Shown in pieces: positions 21,440 through 30,283 of a DNA stretch of 64,000 bases. This stretch comes from Lepidurus packardi (Eukaryota; Arthropoda; Branchiopoda; Notostraca; Triopsidae): positions 558,001 to 622,000 of the forward strand of contig JAKZAN010000004.1 in NCBI GenBank assembly GCA_023053545.1. The letters are read 5' to 3'. Below the pieces are notes generated by a model. It searched no databases. It saw only the letters and a program-made list of their open reading frames with translations, and was not told the origin of the DNA. Position 1 is the first letter of the stretch. Every line of letters begins with the position of its first letter. The position numbers and the translations under genes were made by a program.

Positions 21440-21740
21440 CTTGCAAAGACGTTCACATTCCCTGGTGACCTTCACCCACATGATTCGGACGAACTGAAGT
21501 CTCTTTCGCATCTCTAAAACGCACAGGATGAACCTTCTCTTCCTGACTTTCATGGACAAGTTTTCGATTTCTTATCTTTCGCCACAGTCGAAAGTAGAAG
21601 TGATTCCTAAATTAGAACACCTCCCTTTCTCTATACGCGAATTTGAAGACATTCACATCCGCAGGTAATATAAAAAGGGTCTTCCAAAGTGCAAATAAAA
21701 TCAGTTTAGTCTCGTCCTCTGATTTTGGTGATAGCTAAAC
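21440..21740 (+). promoter_or_regulatory. Orphan cuticle-type promoter
   Basis: CTGGTGACCTTCACCCACAT (about 21461), TATAAAAA (21669-21676), AATCAGTTTAGTCTCGTCCT (about 21704) and CTCTGAT reproduce the cuticle promoter plan, but no signal peptide or RR exon follows in the next 300 bases. It is probably what remains of a lost gene copy. Confidence 0.6.
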
Positions 21741-22690
21741 GTGCTTCAGGTTAAAATGGGTTACATTGCTGGAAAAGTCAGAAGTAACAACTTACTGATG
21801 CATATTTTGGCAATATCCGAACATGACACTGATGAAAAATGAGATCTGGTCTAAGTACCCAGGGACATTTACAGTACAGTTCCATAAAAGGCTCCAAAAT
21901 GGGTAAACGTAGGAAGTTCTTTTCAGTCAGGCAGGGCTCGTCACGTTTATATGGCTTGCCTCTCAATGGCCCAACAATGAAATAGACAGAACCGAGTGAA
22001 GCGTAGCAAAGAGTAGCAAACCTAAACAGCCGATGTCACTGCGAGAGATACAGCTTTCCTATTCTTGATTTCTTTCTCGTTCGGACAATGGAACCACATA
22101 AAATTCATTGATATTAAAACTGTCTACAACAACAGAAACAGAAAATCTCCGTTTTTACTAAGACTTTGTGTTCCAATAGTCTACTCGAATCTGTAACGGC
22201 TTTATATATAGAACAGTACACACAGTAAATAGGTTAGCTATATACTGTGATAGTAAATGAATTTCATGCATTTACTTAAATGCTCCTTCATATTGCATGG
22301 TTGAGTTACTGCGAGGCAAGTTGGAGTAAAGGTCCAAGCTGGGCCTCAACCAAGTCGCTTTCGCGGGTAACCTTTTCCTTGCCCTTACTATGGCAATTCC
22401 TGGGCGATCAAACTTCATCCCGTTAACTTTGTTTAAAAAAATGATGTAGGTCGGTAAAACACGTAAAGTTGATGAAATAGACCAGATGGAATAAATTTTA
22501 AAATTAGGTAAAGTTCGACAAAATGCATAATTAGGGACAGTTAGAGTTTTAGGTACAACATAAATATGCTAGGTTCAATTGTGTCTTTGAAATAAGGCTG
22601 TTGCGATTAATGCTTAAATTAAGGATTAACTTAAATTAAAGATTATTGCTTAAATAGCTTTACAAACGTTAGGAATGTAGTAACATATGA
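21741..22690. other. Gene-free stretch
   Basis: AT-rich sequence without a supported gene, repeat or promoter. Confidence 0.4.
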
Positions 22691-22729
22691 AAACGTTGTA
22701 ACGTATGAAAATAGGGAAGGGCAGTTTGG

Positions 22730-22985
22730 AGACTGTTCCAGACGACCTTTACCTACATATTTGGATGGAACTGCAAAGAAAAGAAGAGCGGTTCTTCGGC
22801 CTGTTTAAGCTTTTCCTATGGCGGTGATATGCATTTTGCGTTTACACACTAGAAAGGCGCTGCACGATGCAAGGCAAGTCCTTTCCCCAAGGCAAACTAG
22901 AAACTAAGTCAAATATGCTCCACTCGCTTCAGTTACGTTCAGCTATAAAAGGCTCCCTTCATATTCAGTTGGGTCAGTTCAGTTT
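22730..22985 (+). promoter_or_regulatory. Promoter of type C copy 2
   Basis: GACCTTTACCTA (about 22745), CCTTTCCCCAAGGCAAACTA (about 22882), TATAAAA (22944-22950) and GGGTCAGTTCAGTTTC initiators. Parallel to the C copy 1 promoter. Confidence 0.75.
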
Positions 22986-23010
22986 CATCCTCTGATCTTA
23001 GCAAACAACA

Positions 23011-23486
23011 ATGAAATTCTTCCTGATCGCCGCTTTCTTGGCCGCTGCCTCCGCAGCTAGCTTGCCTTACGCCAAGCGCCCTGAAATCACTATCGTGAGC
23101 CAAAGCGATGTTCGCAACCCAGACGGAAGCAGCCAATGGAGGTAAATATCTTCCTAATCACCTTTTAAGAGTACCTTCGTAATGGTATGCTTGTATGTTA
23201 TAGCTACGCCGGATCTGACGAGACGACCCGCGAAGAAGCCCAAGTCCAGAAGCTGATCGGCAAGGATCTCGGCAACACCAACCGCGGATCTTCTTATTTC
23301 ATCACCCCCGAAGGCCAACGCATCACTTTGACCTGGGTGGCTGACGAGAACGGATTCCAACCCAAAGGTGACCACTTGCCCACCCCCGTCCCCGTTCCCC
23401 AAGCCATTCTTGACGTCTGGGCCACCGTTCGTCCCCCTACCTACAAGGCTGCCCCCGCTGCATACCCTGCCCCTGCCCGTTATTAA
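23011..23486 (+). CDS. RR-1 cuticle protein, type C copy 2 (intact)
   Basis: Exons 23011-23141 and 23204-23486 encode 137 aa with the same intron length and phase as copy 1. Signal peptide, PEITIVSQSDVRNPDGSSQW, RR-1 domain (SSYFITPEGQRITLTW, DENGFQPKGDHLP) and tail PTPVPVPQAILDVW...YPAPARY are present. Only a handful of residues differ from copy 1 (for example KRP for RQP before EITIV, SDET for SDGT). AATAAA follows at about 23526. Confidence 0.94.
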
Positions 23487-24800
23487 ATGATATATAAATG
23501 TCCTGTACATATGGGATGTATTTATTAATAAACAACTGGATCACGTCTCTTTATGTAAACTGAATCTTTAATTAGCTTCCATTAGTAAAGATAAATAGAA
23601 AAGATAGGCTCGAATTAATTAAATCTTTGCAAAGTATTTTTCCCTTTTTTAGTTTCAGTATCCCCAATATGTTTCACAAAAGACAAGGTATCATAAAAGG
23701 ACTCAAAATATCTAAAATAAAAGTACATGAGAATTAAATTAATTTTCTAGACACCTATGACATTTTCAGTCAACTAAAAAACAATTACAGAGTAATTGAT
23801 GCTTTAATTACAGCTCTGATTCATGGTATTGACGCCTTCAATTTTGGACCACCGTTAAGCTTCTGCCATAATGATATACACTCGTCACGTACTGCGTAAT
23901 CATTATCACAGACTTCTATAAGCTAAAGCTATTCGATGGTCTTAGTTTGGGAGGTTCCAAGTTCTGTGTACCATTGTCACATACTACTTGATCATCACGC
24001 AGTACGCAAGGGACAACGACAGCAGAATCCGACAACGGCGAATTAAACTAATAAAGAATTACATGATTTATTAAACGAATCATTTTTAATTATACGACTT
24101 ACATTACAACTCTAAACAAATTAGATAGCGCAGTATTTCCTCTACTTACATGTCTCGCAACCAGCCAGCACTCTTTAACCTTTACAAATACTGCGCTGTG
24201 TTAATACAATGCGATGTAGACACGTGTGCCATTTCTATGTTTGCATTTTGTATCCAAGTAACTAATATACATATTGGGATTGCTAACTTGCCTGATTAAG
24301 GTCAGAATTTTGCTTAAAACACGCACGCCGTACTGCTGACTGACTACTCCGAAAACACCATTCTATTCATTGTGAATTGAAGCACAACAAAGCAATGGAA
24401 TTCTGAGGGTGCACTTTTTTAATTCGATCTTTTCTATGTCTAAAAAGCCATTCACTCTGCTTGTGCGACGCTAACACCTGCTTTGAGATGCTGGTCTAAC
24501 TGTGTTTAACCAGTTTATTTTTTTAATACAATCCGCAAAACCCTTTCTGTCTTGCATTGTTCAGTATTACTTGCTGAAGCATTGGAAACACTTTGGCAAG
24601 CATACGCTGTATTGTTTGTGTGCCAATAAATAGCCATGGCGACCATATTACTATGGAGTGTTTTTCATCCAAACACATTAATTTTAGCTACCAGCAATAA
24701 ACCAATAAAATCCCTCAGTCTTAGCTTGAGTATCACACTGATAACCTTCGCTGTCACAAGCGAAGTAGTGGTTCAAGTGAACTGATCCCCCTTTACGCGT
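23487..24800. other. Spacer after cuticle gene C2
   Basis: The first 450 bases are the partner of the 20.3-20.7 kb duplication. Beyond about 24010 no gene or repeat is recognised. Confidence 0.45.
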
Positions 24801-24804
24801 CATA

Positions 24805-26033
24805 ATGATTCTTGTTACTTTAACAAGGATTATTATCTTTGGGGGAATAATATCTACAACTACTCAGCTTACAACCTTTTTCACCTCAATTCCACAACAT
24901 CACGACCACAGACTTACAAGCGCCTATGGGAGTTCTACAATTGAAGTTCTTACTGGTAAAACTTGTTTATTTGCAATTCTGCTGAAGGAAAAGCCCAGTT
25001 TTGGGTTTTCCTCAACCAAATTTCTGGTTCCCATCATCCTTTAAACCAAGTTTCCATCATTTTTAAAGAACAAGGCTGTAATTCATGTTAACTATCCTTA
25101 CTTGTTCATTATTATAGACAATTATTAGTTTTATGTATCATATTTTCAGGTTTTAGCAGTTTTTTGACGTGTGGCTTGCAATGTTCTCAGAAATCGTTGT
25201 GTACTGCCATCAATTACTGCATTGCACAGGATGGCTCCTCCATCTGCGAGTTTCTGGCTACGGATATCTGCGTCAGTGACTACGACAAAAGCATTCTACA
25301 GTCAACGCCAGACTGCAGATTCTGGGATGTACTGAAAAATAGTTCTACTTGTATTATGCCTACGGCTCAGTTCTGTGCCACAATACTGCCTGGTTGTCAA
25401 CCCAAGGGAGGGTCGCTTTGTGACACTTGCACTAGGACATGCCGAGAGTACCACTTGCGATACAATTCCAAGCCGATTTCTCTATTGTATCACTTTTACG
25501 CTGAAATTTGGCCCAAAGGTATTTTGGGTCCTAAAATCAAAGCCGAGTGTGAATCGAGTAGCTATATGTATCTTTTTAAACGAGAATTTAACCCATTCAC
25601 AGGGCAGTTTACAACATGGAACTTTAATTTATCCCTCGAGCAGATTAGCAAAACCGTAGAAAGACGTATCTATTCAAAGATTTTAATCTATTTGGTTGGA
25701 AGCTACGCTGCAGCTACTTTTTATTCTGTGCAGTCTTTTCAAGAAAATGGCAGTTTGAGTGTAACGTTTCTTTCGAGTCGCGATAACTACGATGTCCTTG
25801 GTTTGAATGGAAAGCCATTAGTTAACGCTCCGTTTTTAAACGACAGCAATGTCAATCCTGAATGTGGTCCATTTTGGTTGCTTCCGGAGGGAAACTTATC
25901 CTGTCCAGGAGGTGAGCGATTTCGTTTCTGGGGTCCTGTCAAGTACAATGGATCTTATTGGGATACGGGCTTTCGCTGCGCTAAAGAAACTTCAGGCAGA
26001 GCTCATTTTGGAGTCATTCGCCTTGATCTATGA
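24805..26033 (+). CDS. Cys-rich secreted protein, family shared with 59 kb gene
   Basis: Exons 24805-24955 and 25150-26033 join at phase 1 over a 194-base intron and encode 344 aa. The first 20 or so residues (MILVTLTRIIIFGGIIS) look like a signal peptide. The mature part starts with a Cys-rich block (LTCGLQCSQKSLCTAINYC, a PAN/apple-like spacing), then CDTCTRTCREY, and a C-terminal module with CGPFWLLPEGNLSCPGG and WDTGFRC. The gene at 59033 has the same order, including GSFWLL and GCPGGG. I do not recognise a characterised family; a role outside the cell is inferred from the signal and cysteines. The second exon is unusually long and fully open. Confidence 0.8.
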
Positions 26034-27150
26034 TTTCTCTGAAATGCAAACCTTATCTTAGTACGCGCCATAGCATTCCACGATATCCTGGATTCAACAG
26101 CTCAAACGGAAAACACTAGCTAAAACTGATGACGCACTGACTTTATACTATGATTTATAATTTCTTGGCATTTGAGATCAATGGCAAATGTAATGCTTTT
26201 TTACATTAAGCCCGCAACAATTGAATAGATACGTCCACAGTATAAAGGTTTTTACCTTTTTGTTTACCTTTATAGTTAAAACCTTTTTGCAGTGATCAAT
26301 ACAAAATCTCCATAATAAGCTCATCTTTACTTTTATTTTGAATAAAATGAAGTTTTTATGACGGAATATTTCTATTCTATAACAATTGCAGATGATTTCT
26401 CTCTGTAAAGAGCAATGCTGTCCTATTCCTTACACGTTTAACTGTTTTTACCACCTTTACATAAAAAAAGGTATCGATTTGTTTTAGAGGGGCTCCAAGC
26501 TAATAACTTAATTTTATTACTTTCATTGAAATTATTTCAATTTTTAATAGTCTCAGACAACACGTTAATCTCTTGGGATTGCCAAACCACCATTTGGGGT
26601 TTCGAAATTTTCACTAGCCAATACTGTCCCTGATGACCATATGTTATCATACTATGTTTGTGATGGGCGCAAATCTGGCCTTCATAGTCGGCATATTAGT
26701 GCCTGTACCCAAACCACGAAGCTTGTCACACGAAAAGTACTGGATCCAGCGAACAGACATTAGCAACGTTCCCATCATGGTCCAATGGGTCGGCACAGTT
26801 TCTGAGAAACTTAAGAAAGACCTGAGACCTTTCGGCAATTCTTTTGTACTAAAGCGAGGGCTCTTCTTCGGAACATACAGTACCACGTATGCTGAAACAA
26901 TTTTGTAGGTACTTTGGATAACAAGACAGAAGTGCAACCCCCCGTACCCAGGAGGGACTAGGTAAGGGCCTTTTTCATTTTCAAGCACCAGAAAGCACCA
27001 GATTACTAGGCTAAGTTCAGGGAAAGGACATTGAAAAAGACAAGAGAAGTGAAACGAGCAAAAAAGGGAATGTCCCTGGGTAAGGGCCTGCATTGAACAG
27101 TATTGAACTATTAAAAAGGAATCAAAGGTTTTTAGTGTACAACAATACAA
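26034..27150. other. Spacer with an unassigned 91-codon frame
   Basis: A fragment of the CCACAGTATAAAGGTTTTTA terminal repeat lies at 26231. An open frame 26633-26908 (starts MTICYHTMFVMGANLAF, 91 aa) matches no family I know and lacks a promoter, so I do not call it a gene. Confidence 0.35.
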
Positions 27151-27159
27151 ACCACTATT

Positions 27160-27560
27160 ATTTTTAGTGTTTGATAAAGCTCGCTCACAAGACTACTTGC
27201 TAAAAATCCTTGCGATTTTATTGCAGAATAAATTCCTACATACAGTAGTTATAAATACTTATCGATCAAATACACAGAGTACAGTTTAAATCACATTAAG
27301 CCTACCTAAAACAAATTACAAAGAATTGAACTATTTTATAAACTAAAGTAAGAGCTAATGGAAATACATGTAGTATTTGCTAGTACTGTTCCTGTTCGGA
27401 GTTTTTAGGAATAACAATGAAAGGCAATTCATAGCTTTACTATACATCCAGGAAAGTTTTGCGAATCGATTTTCCAGGTGAACATTTAACACTTGGTCAA
27501 AGAGTAGCATAATTTTGGGTCTAAATTCTAAAATAAAGCCAAAAAGTCTTCGAATAATAG
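27160..27560. repeat. Cuticle-unit spacer, copy of 0.85-1.33 kb
   Basis: Diverged copy of the sequence behind type A copy 1 (shared CTTGCGATTTT, ATCAAATACACAGAG-like and GTACTGTTCC blocks in the same order). In this case it lies in front of an A gene, not behind. Confidence 0.55.
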
Positions 27561-27739
27561 GTAAACATATGTAGTACAACACGACAAGCAAAATTTATTC
27601 AGTTTTTACAGGTTCAAAATTAACAATGTCGACTTAAACCCAGCCAATCCTTTGTGACACTTTTACCACTTCGTGTTTGAGATCACAAATAAACTATACG
27701 CATGCATCTTACTGACAGTCATCACAACATGAAAATACT

Positions 27740-27990
27740 TCGCAAGGCCGTTTGCAGTTCCAAACGACCTTCCCCCAAAAGGTTTGATGGAACTCTTTCA
27801 CAATGCGGTTTTCTCGACTACGAGATGAACGAAAACTTTGCTGCATTTCCGAAGGAACAAAGTAAAAGTGAATCCTATGAAGGGTAAAGATCACCCTTCC
27901 CCAAGGCGAACTAAACAGATGCCGGCAAAGAGTTGTGCGTGCTCCCAATGACCCAGGTATAAAAGCACTGTCCATGGCTTAGACTAATCA
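27740..27990 (+). promoter_or_regulatory. Promoter of type A copy 3
   Basis: GACCTTCCCCCA (about 27770), ACCCTTCCCCAAGGCGAACT (about 27893), CCCAGGTATAAAAGCACTG (TATA 27958-27964) and AATCAATTCAGTCTC. It is the closest relative of the hAT-split promoter at 13110-13382. Confidence 0.8.
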
Positions 27991-28025
27991 ATTCAGTCTC
28001 ACTCTCTGAAACCTCCAAACCAAAA

Positions 28026-28595
28026 ATGAAGTTCTTCTTGATCGCCGCTTTTCGGCTGCTACCTCCGTAAATAGCATGTACCATGCGGCTTCTTCCAACA
28101 ACGCAATGCGCCCGGAGATCAGCCTTGTGAGCCAAAGCGATGTCCGCAACCCGGACGGAAGCAGCCAATGGAGGTAGGTTTCTTTTAACAAATAATTCGA
28201 TATTCTTTAAAATTAAATCTATGCATTTTATAGCTAGGAATTATCTGACGGCACAACCCGCGAAAAAGCCCAAGTTCAGAAGTTGATCGGAAACGAGATG
28301 GCCAACACCAACCGCGGATCTTCGTCTTTCATCACCCCAGAAAGGCCGACGCATCGCTTTGACCTGGGTTGCTGACGAGAACGGATTCCGACCCATGGGT
28401 GACCACTTGCCCGTCGCCCCCGCATACACCCCGGAAGTCGCCGCCATGTGGGCCACCGTCCGTCCCCCAACCTACTCTGCCTCAGCTTATGCTGCCCCCA
28501 CCTATGCTGCGCCCACCGTCTACCGTGTACACGCCTATGTTGCTCCCGTAGCCTACCGTGCCTCTGCTGTCTACCCCGCCCCCACCCGTTATTAA
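28026..28595 (+). pseudogene. RR-1 cuticle protein, type A copy 3 (broken)
   Basis: Exon 1 (28026 to about 28173) begins MKFFLIAAF, but bases are missing in the signal-peptide region, which shifts the frame into TAA within 17 codons. The 5' splice site reads AGGTAGGT. Exon 2 opens with TAG at 28234 (CTAGGAATTATC where the intact copy has CTACGCTTCATC) and has one extra base in CAGAAAGGCCG near 28342. The downstream frame still spells DENGFRPMGDHLPVAP and the long A-type tail to TAA at 28593. At least three lesions; a dead copy. Confidence 0.88.
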
Positions 28596-29000
28596 ATTGC
28601 CAACAAATTCTCCCTGAATAGGAGATTTATTTATTAATACATTTTACGACGCAAAACACCTCTGTACATTGATTGTGCCTACTCTACTCAATTCGGATAA
28701 TTTACAATGAAATTCGAAAGCAAGACTAAATTTCCTTGTCATAGTTACGATATTAAGATAATGGAAGAAAATTTTCGGCTTGATTTTCTAGATGACGAAC
28801 ATGCATCCTACTGACAGTTTTCGAACCTTATAGAAAATTCTTTGCAAGGACGGTAAACTGTTTCAAGCAACCTTCAATCATATGCTTTAGCAGAACTACT
28901 TCATATATAGCGATACGCGTTCGTAATGAAAGTAAGAGTGAACGCACGTTGGCATGTCATGCGACTCCAGGAGAGGCAAAAGTAAAAGTGAAGCTCACAA
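28596..29000. other. Spacer between type A copy 3 and type B copy 3
   Basis: The first 230 bases match the spacers after the other A genes (AATAGGAGATTTATTTATTA, ATAATTTACAATGAAATT). No gene. Confidence 0.5.
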
Positions 29001-29004
29001 TTTC

Positions 29005-29120
29005 AAACCGCCCTTCCCCGAGGCGAGCTCTATAACCGCCGGTAAAATACTGAACTTGCTCCAGTTATCTACGGTATAAAAGCACTGGCTGTGGTTCAGT
29101 CTAATCAGTTCAGTCTCACT
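29005..29120 (+). promoter_or_regulatory. Promoter of type B copy 3
   Basis: CGCCCTTCCCCGAGGCGAGC (about 29009), TATAAAA (29075-29081) and TCAGTTCAGTCTC initiators; near-identical to the two other B promoters. Confidence 0.8.
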
Positions 29121-29142
29121 CTCTGATCCCTCCAAACCAACA

Positions 29143-29659
29143 ATGAAATTCTTCCTGATCGCCGCATTCTTGGCCGCTGCCTCCGCAGCCAGTGTGTACC
29201 CTGCAGCTTACCCAAGCTACGCTAAACACCCTGAGATTACCATCGTGAGCCAAAGTGATGTTCGCAACCCAGACGGAAGCAGCCAATGGAGGTAAGCTTA
29301 TTCAGTCATCTTTCTGATTCCTTAACTTCAAGTGTTAAATTTCTAGCTATGCCGGATCTGACGGCACGACCCGCGAAGAATCTCAAGTTCAGAAGCAAAT
29401 CGGTTATGAATCTGGTAACACCAACCGTGGATCTTCTTACTGGGTTGCCCCTAATGGCGAACGTTTGACTTTGAGCTGGGTTGCTGACGAGAACGGATTC
29501 CAGCCCAAGGGTGACCACTTGCCCGTTGCCCCCCAACACACCCCAGAAGTCGCCGCCGTCTGGGCCACCGCCCGTACCCCAACCTACTCTGCCCCAGCTT
29601 ATGCTGCCCCCGCTGCCTACGCTGCACCCGCCACCTACCCTGCCCCCGCCCGTTATTAA
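29143..29659 (+). CDS. RR-1 cuticle protein, type B copy 3 (intact)
   Basis: Exons 29143-29291 and 29347-29659 (55-base intron) encode 153 aa. Signal peptide, VSQSDVRNPDGSSQW and RR-1 domain (YWVAPNGERLTLSW, DENGFQPKGDHLPVAP) are as in the other B copies. The tail has one extra repeat (YAAPAAYAAPATYPAPARY), which accounts for the six added residues. AATAAA lies at about 29704. Only the tail length and scattered silent changes separate it from B1 and B2. Confidence 0.94.
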
Positions 29660-30280
29660 ACTGCCCTCCTAAGATGCCTGTACATATAGGGGATTTATTT
29701 ATTAAATAAATGTCTGAAATGCAAAACCCTTGGTAGCGTATCTAAAATGCAAACCCTTTGTGGGCTATTGTCCCCTTTCAAAATACTATTCTGTCTTTAT
29801 TAGACTTTACTTTTCGAAACTAAATGGCAATGAACTTTCTTACATTTTTTTAAATCATGTATTGAAGAGAAAGGGAAGCAAGTGCTTTAACCGAGACCTT
29901 CTACACCTGTTCACCCACGTGTAGAAGGTCCTACCTACCTTTCGCTCTGTTTATGTTAAAACTAATTTTTTTCTTTTTTCGTAATAGTATAACTATTACA
30001 GTAATAGCAGTACAGTGCTGAATGCATCCATGGGTCACTCTCGTTTTTTTCCTTACAAAATATAAAGAGAAGCAACTACTAAATTACCCATGCATAAAAG
30101 CCATGACGAGTCCCAAAGACGTGGCTTATGAGCGCTTTGGTACGTTTCTGTTTGTTATTCAGTACTTGGACTTCTTCTAATGTTGGATCTCGAGGCAATT
30201 AAGAATAGAGAACCTCATAAACATAGGCTGATCCTTAATCAAGAAATTAAAACACACTCATTATACACAAACTTATAGAT
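29660..30280. other. Spacer between cuticle array and ionotropic receptor
   Basis: Contains the shared GTGTAGAAGGTCCTACCTAC block (about 29920). From about 30090 the sequence is the 3' flank of the receptor gene and recurs at 52020. No separate gene. Confidence 0.5.
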
Positions 30281-30283
30281 TGT

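Noticed and set aside
26647-27150. 167-codon minus-strand frame as a gene
   Set aside because: No domain, no promoter, no splice context; overlaps an equally unsupported plus-strand frame.
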